A DNA stretch of 64,000 nucleotides from Camarhynchus parvulus. Its lineage: Eukaryota > Chordata > Aves > Passeriformes > Thraupidae. The notes beneath the pieces were generated by a model. That model did not search any database. It was not told where the DNA came from and was given only the letters and a program-made list of their open reading frames with translations. The position numbers and the translations under genes were made by a program. Of this stretch, positions 13,737-25,461 are shown piece after piece. Location: the NCBI RefSeq assembly GCF_901933205.1, contig NC_044600.1, forward strand, positions 3,162,001 to 3,226,000, in the 5' to 3' direction. Each line of letters starts with the position of its first letter. Within the stretch, counting starts at the first letter, position 1.

Positions 13737-13965
13737 GGAATCATAGAATGACCTTGGCTGGAAGAGACCTCAAAGCCCATCCAGTGCCACTCCTGCCATG
13801 GGCAGGGACACCTCCCACTGTCCCAGGGTGCTCCAAGCCCTGTCCAACCTGGCCTTGGGCACTTCCAGGGATCCAGGGGCAGACACAGCTGCTCTGGGCA
13901 CCCTGTGCCAGGGCCTCACCTCCCTCACAGGGAGTAATTTCGTCCTAACATCTAATCTTAACATA
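13737..13965 (-). mobile_element. CR1 LINE 3'-end fragment
   Basis: Reverse complement of a CR1 3' end. It opens with 'aatcatagaatgaccttggc' (the 3' terminus reversed) and continues through 'gccatgggcagggacacctc', 'aacctggccttgggcacttc', 'ctctgggcaccctgtgccag' and 'cctaacatctaatctta', all standard CR1 blocks. About 230 bp long, 5'-truncated, with no coding capacity. Three 60-74 codon open frames on both strands here are repeat artefacts. The same subregion is present, in the other orientation, at 3.7 kb and in the longer element at 29.4 kb. Confidence 0.92.
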
Positions 13966-14400
13966 CTGTTGTTCTGTTTTAAGTTATTTGCCAACCAGCT
14001 TTAATATTTCAGATGTTTTACTGGGATTTATACACTTAAAAGAGCTGTGCAGCCTCCCAGCCTCTCAGGGAGGGACTGTTGTTCCAAAGATGTACAAAAT
14101 GCACCAGCAACTGCTCCCAGTCTCCTCAGCACAGGGAATGGGCAAGGAGCACCAGGGCTGGGTTTTTAAGGAGTAACACATTGTGCAATTCATTCTGTAA
14201 TGTTAAAGATGCTTTATTCTAATATTGTATCCCTCATTTCCCATCTCCACTTCTGTCATCTGAACTGCAGGAGCAGAACCCTTCCCAACATCTAACTGAA
14301 GGTTTTGGCCACATCCCAACCTTGCCCTGGGAGCACACCCAACTTTGGGGCAAATTTCAGACTTTGGGCACACTGTTGGGTTTTTTAGCATGAAGCACAA
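13966..14400. other. Unique DNA upstream of promoter-like block
   Basis: No supported gene. The interval passes from AT-rich DNA just after the CR1 into progressively GC-richer DNA leading to the block at 14.4 kb. Confidence 0.65.
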
Positions 14401-14560
14401 TCTCATGGGCTCCGAGGGAAGGGGAGGGCGCTGCAGCTGCCCCCAGGTGGTGCCAGGGTCAGAGGGTGTTCCTGGGAGCTTGGTGCCTCTTTAAAAGCAG
14501 GGGAGGTGTGGGAGCAGCTGCTCTCAGCCACAGGACCTGCAGCAGCCTGTGAAGGTGAGG
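14401..14560 (+). promoter_or_regulatory. Candidate promoter and short first exon
   Basis: Seen directly: a GC-rich block with E-boxes CAGCTG (14434-14439), CAGGTG (14444-14449) and CAGCTG (14515-14520); a TATA-like TTTAAAAG at 14490-14497; an initiator-like 'ctcagcc' about 30 bases downstream (near 14521); and a textbook splice donor, AAG followed by GTGAGG, with GT at 14555. The spacing of TATA-like box, initiator and donor is that of a TATA promoter with a ~34-bp untranslated first exon. Possible continuation: a strong acceptor (pyrimidine tract then 'ttacttacag') at about 14873, after which no long convincing coding frame follows. Paired E-boxes would suit a bHLH-driven (for example myogenic or neurogenic) promoter, but that is inference. 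No ATG lies in the putative exon. It could equally be a chance cluster in a GC-rich patch. Confidence 0.3.
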
Positions 14561-17500
14561 GAGCAGTGAGGAAAGGTCAGTGCAGCTATTATGTTTCTAT
14601 GGATTAAGTAGCTTTTCCTCACATATATATGAATCTATAGTGCATTCCTCTGTAGCCTTAGAGGTCAGTAATTATTGACTGTGGTGTGATACAGCTGTAG
14701 TTCTACTGCATCATTAGAGGAACTTCTTCCACTCTGGTGCTTCCAGAGACGTCTCCAGTCGTGTCCCAGGATGCTTGTGATGTGCACTGGAAGATACATT
14801 GTGTGATTTCTCATTTTCTTAGAGGAAAATGCTTTCTGTGTCTTGAATATTTTCATTCTTGTGTTACTTACAGGCAGCCTAACATTCAGTGTTTAGGGGG
14901 TTCTGCTTTGTGTGGGTGGAGAGTGTTAATGGAGCCCATCACCTGTGCAGAATTCCCTGCTCCAGCAGCTCTGGGGGTGTGGGTGTGTCTGTACCTGTGG
15001 ATAAACACCCACCCACCCAGCAGGAATCACTCCAGGGAAGGCCAGGGAGCTCCTGAGTGAGGTGTGGCCGCTCCTGGGTAGAGCACAGAAATGTTGGATG
15101 AGGGAGAATGGAAAAGGAGACCCAGCAATGCACGGGAGGCTTCAGCTGGGATATATAGCAGTGACCTGTATTGGCTTTGCCTGAAATACACGAGCTCCAT
15201 ACCCCAGTTCTGGCAGCAATGGCAGTGAATATTTAACACAAGTCACAACTTTTACACTTCCACGTTTCATATTCAATATATCTTTCTAAGTGTGTTATTC
15301 ATCGTAGCCAAAGTGATATAAACAAATCCTGCTCTGCAGGCTGCTGTTTACTCTCCAAGTGGCATTTTAAGAGCAAATCTTCCCTCCCTGACATAACGCA
15401 GTGACAAATTGCAGCTAATACTTCTACATCCACCAGGAAAGGAGCACAGCAGTGCTGAGGATTTATTTAGTAGGGAGCTGTGGAGCATATGTAACTGGCT
15501 GGCATTTTTAGTGCCCTGCCTTGATTTTGAGACAGCTTTGGTTAAACATAGCTTCTCTTCTTTGTCCTTGACTATTTAAAGAATTATTTTATTTTTTTTT
15601 TCTGTTTGCTGTTTTTCTTTCATAAACTCAAGAAAATCTCCAAAAGCGTATTGGTAAAAAATCATCTGACAACTTTATACAATCTCAAAGAAACTGTTTA
15701 GGTAAGGAAGGGGAGGAACTGGGAAATATGAATGGGAAGAAAGACAATAAAAGATATTTGATAGTACTCAGATCTATTTTTTTCAAAAGCTATCAAAATC
15801 TCTATGTTAATATAAGACTTTTCACTCATTTGGCATTTTTTTGTCTTCCTCTGAGACTGCCTTTCAAAGGCTTTGAAATGTGCTAATTTAATTTTTCTGT
15901 TGCTCCCCATCAAAATTGTTCTTCATCCCAGCATAATAGCAGCAGATACTTAAAAAAGAAAAACCATATTACAGAAAATCAAGAGAAATTATGCTTATTA
16001 GATCATTCTTGAAAGAGTTTGGTTCTACTCAAGTCTTTCTGATCAGCCTGCTAATATCAGCTGAGGAGGGCTCAGATAATAATCACTTTAAGCCTATCTG
16101 GAGTACAGGAGTAGCAAAATCTGACAAAGCAGAAGTAAATTTGCCTGGCTTCCCCTGGCACCACTGGCTTGAAACTTGCAACAATTAAGAGGGAATAACA
16201 AACTTTTAATGCTGTTATTATGTTTCAAATATGTCCACCCTCAGCAGAATGTGCTTCTTGTCCCTCAGAAATGCACAGGGTAATCCGTCCTGAGTGTTTG
16301 GGCAGAGCCAGGCTGCCAGCCTGAGCCAGCCAGGAGTTCTGAGCAGGATCTTTTAGATATCATGTGTAATTTTGAGGATTTCCTTCCAATATTTTGATAT
16401 GGATAAAATCCAAAGTTTTGATGACTGGTATTATTTCTGTTTCCATACTGGCTTGTGAGCATTACTCTCCTTTCTCTGTCCTCTTTGTTGGTAAGGTATT
16501 TGTTTGGTTTGGTTTCAGCCACTAAGAAAACAAAATTGAGTTATTCTCGAATTTGTGAATAATTTGTCATCCTGGACCTTAACTGATAAATATTTTGATT
16601 TTCTGAACACCGATGTTTACAGCTGGCACTGAATCAAGGGCTCATTCAAAACCTCAGTGTCTCAGTCAAAGGTGGGATGATATCTGTGCTTCTCCTAGAC
16701 ACAAATACCTGTGCTGTAGCTGTTTCCTGTTGGTTTGGTTTTTTTTTGAAGGGGGGAAAAATAAAAATCTTGGTAAACACCATCTGTCAAACTCAGTTTA
16801 AATTTTGCTGTTAGGTAAGTGCAAGTGCCCTCAAGGATGATGTAGTCAATACTTTACTGTGCAAAGCCTTAAGGAATCCAACTTTTCCCAGTGGTTGTTA
16901 TGGTTTGGAGCACGTTAGTTATGAGGTGTCCATCAACCAGCAGTCCTGCCTGTGTCACTCTGAATTCAGGTGCCTTTCTCTGCATTTGTTTGTAGGAGCT
17001 GGAAATGACTTTCAGAAAAGGAACACCTCACCTGTGAAACTGTCCTGTGCTGTCCTGATAGGCAAACTCATCTCTCTCTCTTTTTACCTGCCTGACACAA
17101 AGCAACAGGAAATAGAAAGGGAAAAAACCAACATGAGTGTTTCTGCTCATTAAAATTAACTTTTAGCTGAAGATATTGGAAAAAGGTAATTAAAACATGT
17201 TTCTGCTTATGATTCCTGCCTAGATACAGGCTGTTTCAGCAATAAGCTTTTTTCATGTTTAACAAGCTATTTTAGAAGATAAGAATGATTATGAGTTTTC
17301 TCTGTTGATAGAAATTACAATTAAGAATTGAAATTCTCTACCAGTGAGGCAATGCTCTGGAAGTTACCTGCTTTGACTTGAAACAATTCTTTTTCTTTCT
17401 TTTTCCCCCCCTTCCTTATTACTTAAAGGCAGGAAAGCTTTAGAAATCTGTGGGGTTTTCCTTTTTTCCTTCCCCCAGAAGCCATTCCTTTAATGATGTG

Positions 17501-18879
17501 TTTGAAAACACAGAGTGGGTTTATCCAGTGCTTTACAGTTAATCTGTTATTTGAATGTCTAACAGGCTTTGATGCCTGGCAAACACCACATCGAATTAGG
17601 AGGAGACTTTGAATAGTCAAAATGTGCTCTTAAATTTGTAGGAAGATTTCTTTCAAGGCTGAAAGCAAACAAATGGATACATAACACAGAAAATAAGTCT
17701 TCCTTGAATGAGGAAGTTACCCTTTCTCTGCATTTTTTACTACATTCATCCTTGTTTAAATTTGCCCAGGGAGTTTCTAGAAGCTTTATTCTCTTCTGTA
17801 AGCATTTGTTTTAGAAAGTTGCTAAACTGTATGTTAAAGCAAACTGAGATTTCTTAAGAGAAAGAAGCTTTCTTTTTGCAAATCAAGGGCTGTTAACATA
17901 AAGAATGTGGAGAACTGTACAGAAACTGACTTGTGGAATGATCTTTCCTTAGAAAGAAACATAAAAATTCATTGTTCCAATGGTGCTAGCCTGTTCCCAT
18001 CTCATGGAAATGATGGCATCTTATGGGGAAATCCCACTTTGATTTTGAAGTTCTAAATAGCTTCATTTAATTTTTTTTTTGTTTCTGAGTCTGTTATTTG
18101 AAAAAGCCAAACATCAACTGGAGAAAGAGGATATTGGAGCAATTTTACATCAAAATGGAAAGTGAGGGGAAATCTGCAGAATTTCATTTAATACACCTCT
18201 GCACATTTCCAATTCATGGTTTTGTTCCAAGAAATTCTTGATTTGATTGCCTGTGGATTATCAGCTGCTGATTTCCATTCTCACATCACTTTAACTTTGG
18301 CAGGATTGTCTAAAAAACAGAAAAAGGAGGAATTGATGTGGAAAACAGACTAGAACTTTTCGTAATTCCTACTAAAGTGCAAAATATTTTACTTCAGAGC
18401 TCAGTGAGCGGGAGTTAGCATCACAAAAGCAAATACCTGCATCATTTCTGTGAAACATAGAACCTGTTTTACTGGAACATTATTGATTGATGCAACTCAA
18501 CATGAACCCTTCCTGCCTATGAATATAGAAGCACTGTTAAAATCATGCTAAGTCACTGGATTCCAAATTAAAGCTTCTGCAAAGGCTTTATTATTTCAAC
18601 TGGAATAAGAATACAACTTTGCTGATATTTGAGGAGTGAAAACAAAAAAAGAAAGCAGTTTAGGAAAATCAGGAAAAAACAAAAAGCTCTGTGAGCCTTT
18701 ATTTTTTTGTAAAGAACTGCTCAGAAGAGAGTTTTCAATTAAGCTGAAAACACGTTTGTGTGCATCTCCTGTTGAAGCTGAATATCCTCCAGGTCACTGA
18801 AGATTTCCAGCACTGTGCAGCACCTGCTGATGCTGATTGCTGCTGAAGATGTTGGCTAAACAAAGCTGCACCAGGAGCT
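14561..18879. other. Unique non-coding DNA
   Basis: No supported gene. The overlapping open frames at 14.7-15.2 kb lie on both strands in GC-richer DNA and are not credible as a coding exon. Homopolymer T and C runs occur near 15590, 16740 and 17405. A GTAAGT at about 16816 is preceded by stops in the relevant frames. Confidence 0.65.
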
Positions 18880-19170
18880 CTCTGACAGGAGACAGTGGGA
18901 GCTCCCACTCAGGGCTCTAATGAGTGATTTATTTGTTCCCTTCTCCCCGGGCTCACCCATCATTACGTGTTCATTAAGTAATAATTGCCATTGATTGACA
19001 GGCTGCTGTATGGATGATGGTAAAAGAAACAGGGCTATTAAACCTTCGCTGCCTAGAACAAGTGCATGCCACAACCAATAAGGCAGATTAATGAGAAGAA
19101 TTAGACTAAGAATAGTTATATTATGGACCACTTCCTTCCTTTTCTTTTTATTTATGGTTAGAGACAAGTG
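18880..19170. promoter_or_regulatory. Enhancer-like homeodomain/PBX-MEIS motif cluster
   Basis: Seen directly: TGATTGACAG at 18992-19001, the composite PBX plus MEIS/PREP core. It is preceded by 'cattaagtaataattgcca' and flanked by further homeodomain-type cores ('taatgagtgatttattt' upstream, 'ttaatgag' near 19089) and a CCAAT on the plus strand near 19074, all within about 290 bp. Clustering of such sites around a PBX/MEIS composite is typical of conserved developmental enhancers. Conservation cannot be seen from one sequence, so the call is inference. A 103-codon minus-strand frame spanning 18856-19167 has no recognised domain and is considered incidental. Confidence 0.3.
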
Positions 19171-22100
19171 TAGGGCATTTTAGACATTCAGAAATAAAAG
19201 AAAAACCATGTGGCATCAAACTGATGCTCTTCAAGTGCTTCTGACCCTCAACAGCAGCTGGTCACAACCTGTACTAATAATTAAATTGGTTTGGTGGTTT
19301 TCAGCTGGGTTCCATAAGGAGCATGCAGATCAGTTGGAGTAAAGGACCAGAGGGTATCACAAATAAGATTCAAAGCCAAATCAGGCTTCTCATGGATCAG
19401 TTGTGGGTGAATCCTTGTATAAATAAATATTTAAAAGCTCTGAAAGGCCTAACCTTGTATCATTTGGGGACAGTGGCTAATTTATGATGACTCAAATTAT
19501 GATTTTATTGCACTCACTCCGGTGTGCTATTTTCAGAATCAGGGTAGGAATACGTGTTGGGATCTTGTCACCTGATCAGTAGCATCCCATGAGAGGAGGT
19601 TGCCATAAAGCCTTGAGCAGAGCTGTGCCTCTGGACTCAAGGTGCCGTGCCTTTGAAAATACATTTGGATTTAGGTCTTTTGGTGCCCTTCATTCTATAC
19701 ATTGAAATATTTTTGCCTCTCAGTAGGACTATAACAGCTCCCTGTAATCTTTCCTTTAGTAGCTTTTTCCAGCTGGATGTTCATGTCCAAACAGAATTAT
19801 TGAAAATTTTCTCTCACAGTGCATGGTTTTGTTTCTGAATTATAGCATCACATATTAATGTTTCTTTGGCTTGTTTTGCTTTGTTGCATCTGCAGATCAG
19901 GTCAGCATTGCCATTACTATGGGGCAGTGGCTGTCTCACAAACTTGCTGGGTTTTGAGCACAGGTAATTTCTCCTTTCCATTGTGGTCTCAGGCGTCCTG
20001 CAATCAATCTTTTAATAAAAAAAGAAAATGCCTTTTGTTGATTTTTGCAGACTGAAAGGTCAGGACAGCACTTAATGAGAACAAAAGATGGAGCAAAGTG
20101 GGAGACAGGAGAGGGTTAATTAAGCACACTGATTGCAGTAATTTTATAATTCCAGAAACCATTGTCTGTGTTACTGCTTTAAAAATTCCAGCTTTAATTA
20201 TTATGCTGGGTAAGAAAAGTACCTTAGGGTAGATCCTGCCAGTGCTGTGCCATTGATTGCTGCAGAAATCTGATACTGCAGTATTTCCTCTGCCACTGCT
20301 GCCAGGGCTGGCTCAGAATATCCCCTGGAACTGCTTGAAATTCAGCAGCAGTGGGAACTCAAAGGCAAAAGTTTCCAGTCTGCATCTCAATCCCACAGCA
20401 GCCTTGATGAAAAGCTGGATAATTGCTTTTAAGTAAGGCAAATAAAAAGAATTGTTTAAAATTTTTAACATATTCCTGTTCAGTTTGAATCACTTTAAAA
20501 CCAAAAAGGCAAAACTATTAATGGTACCACACTTAGAAAAGGAGTTTAGCCCTGCCAGCCCTCCTGAATTTGTCTGAACATCAGCTGAGTGTGAGAAAAG
20601 AGCAATATTATTTAAAATGTTGTGTGATGTGCTTCCTATTTTATGAAATATAATTCTTGGCTTACTGTGAGTTACAGCAATAGATCATAACAGGAGAACA
20701 TGATAGACTAGAATGGCCAAAAGAATAAAAACCATTATTTGGATGCATTTCTTCCATCCTTAACTCCATTTTAAGACGAGATCTTGTGTTTTCTTTAATG
20801 AATTCCAACCTGTGCTCACTTGGAAGAAATAAGAGGGACAACATTACCTGAGAATATCCAGGGATAAATTGGTTTCTAATCTGTTGGGGAAAATACAATT
20901 AGCTGTAAAATATTTCTCCTTGTCATGGCTGTTATTGCACTATACAGTATTTTAATATGAGAATAAGGATATTAAATTATGGATATTTAAAGCTGGTAGC
21001 TCAATAATTTTTTAGAAAAATTCAAATCACGTTCAGAAGCAGGGATGAGGAAATTATCAGAATATCTGAGAGAAGGAAAATAGAATAATATCTGCCTTGT
21101 GTAGATGAACTTCGGAGAACAATATTTAAAGTTTCACACAGCTACAAAGTTGCAATTTTTTTTTTTCAGAATTTGCCTTCATTAATTTAGAAACTAAACA
21201 CTTGCAACTAAAATGGAGAAAAACTTCTACCCAGATATTTTTGTAACTATTATATTAGTTATAAATACAAAAAAAACAAATATAAAAGCTGTTACTGGAT
21301 TTGAGTGAGCAAAAGAAGCAAATTCTATTCTTTCATTTCCATTATCACATCTGCAAAAGTTTATAAACTCAACTTCTCTGGATTTAATTATTTATGAGCT
21401 TTTAATGAGCATTTTATAGAAGGTAAAAATCCTCCCTTTGTTTTCACTTTCAATGAAGAGATTAAAATAATTAAGTAGTGATTAGACTTGCATTGACCTT
21501 TGCTAACAAACCTCCTTCTGGCAAACCTCAAAACTTCTCCCCTTTGCTGGAAACAACTTCATGTGCTGCTGAGGAGCACCAAAGGCCACTGCTGGAATCA
21601 CCCCAGAGAAAAAGGAGATTTTTTAACTGTTTATTGACCTGGGACAAGCCAGAATCTTCTCTGCAGACTTCTTGGCCCTAAATAGTAAATAATGAATTCC
21701 GAGGGCATAAGGGATAAGTCATTCCCATTCAGGACGATGCTGTTCTTGGACTGGGGCAATTCCTCATTTTCCCTGAAAGCCTTAAAAAAAGGGCTCAAAT
21801 ATAATTTCAATTTTGGCAGTTTGCTGGAAGGTTCCAATGGAGAATGTTGTGTTAAAAATTGTTGAAACATCTTCTAAAACATATTTTACCTGTTCTTGCC
21901 AGGATAGGAAAAAGCTCTGCATTTAATCATTACTTAGAAGCCATACTTCCTTTTTTGTTTGCGTATTTACTGTAAAAACTTTTGGTTTCTTAGTTATTTA
22001 GTTGGTATGATTGTTACCCAATGGTTGTCAATGTTAGGTAAAAAATTCTTTAAGATTGGATTTTTTAAATGTTACCTTGAGAAGTATTAGTTGATCCTGA

Positions 22101-22202
22101 GCCAGTCAAGTACTCATATTGTTGTTAAATCAGATTTTGGAGTGCTTTTCTCCAAAACAGTATTTCATTTTCCTTTCTGGATTTTTCTCTGTGCTCAGTG
22201 AT
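19171..22202. other. Unique AT-rich non-coding DNA
   Basis: No supported gene. Short T-rich and A-rich runs (near 21150 and 21270) and chance open frames below 80 codons. Nothing else seen. Confidence 0.7.
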
Positions 22203-22366
22203 ACTGACCCCACATGGTGACTTGTTTCCTTATTTATGTTAAATAAGAGCAGATCCACATCTGTGACCTCAGGAGGTGGAAAGCCTTGGAACACTCAGGA
22301 AAAGAGAGAAACCTTTTTAAAGTTATCTTTTAAATTCATTGTCAGGCAAACATTAAAATAAATCTG
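22203..22366 (+). repeat. Local ~170-bp repeat, copy 1
   Basis: Matches 25285-25461 in the same orientation. Shared landmarks in order: 'ccacatggtgact', 'tttatgttaaataag' (copy 2 'tttatgctaaataag'), 'aggaggtggaaagcc', 'attcattgtca'. Similarity starts and stops abruptly on both sides. The family is unknown: it could be an old dispersed repeat or a small local duplication. No terminal inverted repeats or target duplications were seen. Confidence 0.85.
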
Positions 22367-23287
22367 GTGGCCTCACATGTAAAACCCAGAGCTGATGTAA
22401 AGATTCCATCCCTGGAAGTTTCACCTCTCCCTGTGCAAAGGATCATTCCAGGAACCTTCCAAGGAAAGGTTTATTTCCAAAAGTGACTTAATTCAAGCAC
22501 TGAGCTGACTTCAGTTGTTGTCGGGGTATTTCCTGCTTTTTACACCTCCCAGAGTGGCCAGAGAATAGCACAGACTGAGCAGAATTTCTGTGCCTGTGCT
22601 ATGAGCTGTGCTCTCTCTCCTCTGGATTGCCAGAAGCGTGGCAGCACTTTGCATTTGTTGCTGCACTGCTTTTATTTGGAATTGCCTGTACTGAAGGCAT
22701 GTGTATAAATATGATTATTCAAAACAAAACCCCTGAACTTTAGATGTTTTGGATCAAGCATGATTTTATCTATTTTTGACGCTGTTTCCTTGGTTACATG
22801 GTATCAAAGTCAATTCATTTTAAACACAGATATGTTGCTGCATATCCTTTAAAAAACGTGTTGGCATGGCAAGTGCACTAAACCCTGCTGCAGATAATGA
22901 GGTTATTCCTTGGTGATCCTGTTATTATTCCATTTGGGAAAATGCAGAGGGGAAGTGCAGTCAGCAGTGAGTGCAGCTCAGTGCCCAGTTGAGGATAACA
23001 AAGATGGGAAGATGTTGAGGGAACAGCCCAGAGACTCTCCAGCTGTGTGAGGGGATTTGTTCTGTTTTCTCTGAAGGAGCTAATCCAGCTCTTCCTCCTG
23101 AAATGTTCCCTGGGGAGGTGCTGAGGTAGCACAGACTCCTGGCTGGAGGCTGTGTGCTCAAGCTGCAGAGCTGCTCTAAATTCTTCAGAATTCCTAAATT
23201 GTGAAATCAAGTTCTGCAGGAGGAGACAGAAATGCTGAAGCTCTCCGTGAATGCAGACAGGATAAAGCAGAATTATTTGGTGATATC
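22367..23287. other. Unique DNA with a 155-codon chance frame
   Basis: A minus-strand frame of 155 codons (22878-23345) runs from inside the adjoining LTR into this DNA. Its first residues are translated LTR, and the rest has no motif I recognise. Because the LTR has near-matching flanks on both sides, this DNA looks like insertion-site sequence and not retroviral interior. No primer-binding-site-like TGG follows the LTR edge. Confidence 0.6.
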
Positions 23288-23690
23288 TATTGGATTTGGG
23301 TTGCCCCCAGATGAGGGAAGCAAGGAATGATGAATCTGACTCCATGTTCTCAGAAAGCTAATTTATTATTTTATGATACTCTATATATTAAAGAATACTA
23401 AACTAAACTATACTAAAGAATACAGAAGGGATACTTACAGAAGGCTTAAAAGATAATAATGAAAACTTGTGACTCTTTCCAGAGCCCCGACACAGCTTGG
23501 CCCTGATTGACCAATGAGTGAAAACAATTCACATGAAACCAACGAAACAATCTCCAAACACATTCCAAAGCAGCAAAACATAGGAGAAGCGAATCAGATA
23601 ATTATTGTTTTCCTTTTTCTCTGAGGCTTCTCAGCTTCCCTGGAGAACAATCCTGGGTGAAGGGATTTTTCAGGAAATATGAATGCCACA
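23288..23690 (-). mobile_element. Solo LTR, passerine ERV type, copy 1
   Basis: A ~403-bp element, one of three related copies in the window (others at 38.7 and 49.7 kb), all on the minus strand. Read on that strand it starts 'tgtggcattcatatttcc' and ends near '..gggcaacccaaatccaata' (canonical TG...CA, with the CA mutated to TA). It carries an AATAAA poly(A) signal (plus-strand 23362-23367). Flanks GATATC (23282-23287) and AATATC (23691-23696) match at five of six bases and look like a worn target duplication, indicating a solo LTR. Compared with copy 2 it lacks 18 bp ('acctgtgggtaaac' plus a repeated 'aatc') near 23557. No retroviral genes adjoin it. Family name not assigned. Confidence 0.85.
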
Positions 23691-25284
23691 AATATCCTCC
23701 ATCAGCAGAGCTGTGGATGGCCTCCTGTGACCCAGGATAGCCCAGGAAAAGTCTGAGCATGAGGAATCAGGGTAAAGCACATCCCGTGGGAACTTGTGGT
23801 GCCTTTTTACAGGATTTGGGAAGTGCTTTCATCATCTCAGCCTGCACTGAATTATTGCTTTTCTATTATTTATGCCCCAAAATATTACTAGAACAATATC
23901 ATATGCATATTAATAACCTCATCTAGTATTTGATCTGTAATTGAGAATAGATTTTATATTTGATTCATATTTAATACAGAACCAAACGTTTCTGTTTAAA
24001 GGAAGATGATTACTTGCTCTTTATTTTATGCTAGCAGCTCTTACTGGAGTCTGAGCTCTGTCATGTCATGCATTATTAGATGGCTCTTTGTGCTCAAAAC
24101 ATTGAGACAAATGTTGGGCAGAATTTGTGGCTAGAGAAAAGAGACACAGAATTGGACTTTCTAATTAAAAAATAGTTTTTTTAATACTTGGATCCTTTCT
24201 GAGAGCTTGGCCAGCATTGTCACTGCCAGTCCAACCTTTTCCTTCTCTTGTTTTCAGAAGGGACAAATTATCTCTCTGAGCTGCCAAAGGTGGTGCAAGA
24301 CTTGCCCTGAAGGATGCAAACCCCACATTTGTGAAAAAATATTGGTGATGGTGTTGACATGGCCGCAGTTCACATGTTGCTATTTCAGGGTTATTCTGTA
24401 TTTCTTTACCTCTCCTTTCTCATTCATATATTTTCATTGATTATCTTGTTCTTAGCAATGCACTAAAAAAAATCATTCTATAACTCAGAAGTAAAAAAAT
24501 TGAACTTGACTTTACCATAGCAAGAGTAAGTGTCAGATGAGATGGTGGAGCTCAGAATCTCTTCTTCTCAAAGACAAATTCTTATTTCACATCCTGCCAG
24601 GGAAGCAGACAGCTCCTTTGAAAGATCATTTTAATTCAATACATGCACTTTATAAGAATTTATTTTAATTTCACATACAAGAATGTCACTCACTGATGCC
24701 AAGGCACTAAGCTATGGGGACTGTTTTCATGGAAAATAAGTTGTAGTTTATTTTTTTTTTAACCTCCAAATGAATACATTTTCTTACTTCATGGATGGAA
24801 AGATGAGCCATTCTATTCCAACTTTACTAAAAACTCCAGAGGTGCATCTAGGGTACATTGCAGTGCCTCTCCGAGAGAATAACAGGAGAAAAGGATCTGG
24901 ATTGTGGGCAGGGCTTCACCTACCCTATGAAAGGAAAATGCATATTCCTCAAAAATTCCATAAACACAGGAAAAATCAGGCTTTTTATCATTCTTGAGTT
25001 TGATTCAAGAAAACTGAGGCATGTAATAATACCCTTAGGACATAATTTGATTTAAATAACAAACATAAAGCCAATCCAGACCTCCCAGCTGAGAGACTCA
25101 GGCACTCCTGTGTGAGATCTGCAGGCAGCAACAGGCAAAGGAAAAACCTGGGGAGCGATGGGCTGTGAGGGGCACATTTACACCCAAGGGTTGGGAAATA
25201 TTCCCCAGGAGAGCCAGAACCTGGTGCTGCTCACAAGAGGAATGAGAATGGCTGTCAGTGAGTCCAGATGGGAAAGGAAGGTGG
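23691..25284. other. Unique non-coding DNA
   Basis: No supported gene. A pyrimidine tract and AG at about 24257 precedes a cysteine-containing open stretch on the plus strand, but no adequate donor follows it. Treated as chance. Confidence 0.65.
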
Positions 25285-25461
25285 TAGTGACCCACATGGT
25301 GACTTTTTTATTTATTGGTTTCTTTCTTTATGCTAAATAAGACCGGATCCATATCTGGATATCAGGAGGTGGAAAGCCCTTGAACATTCAGGAAAAAAAG
25401 AGAAGCCTTTTTTAAAGTTATGCTTTAAATTCATTGTCATGCAAACATTTTTAAAAAATCT
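25285..25461 (+). repeat. Local ~170-bp repeat, copy 2
   Basis: Same-orientation partner of 22203-22366, about 3.1 kb downstream, with LTR copy 1 lying between them. It is slightly longer because of small insertions in T-rich and A-rich runs. Shared landmarks are listed under copy 1. Confidence 0.85.

Noticed and set aside
22878..23345. 155-codon minus-strand frame
   Set aside because: It starts inside the solo LTR and continues into insertion-site DNA, with no domain and no primer-binding-site or gag-like context.
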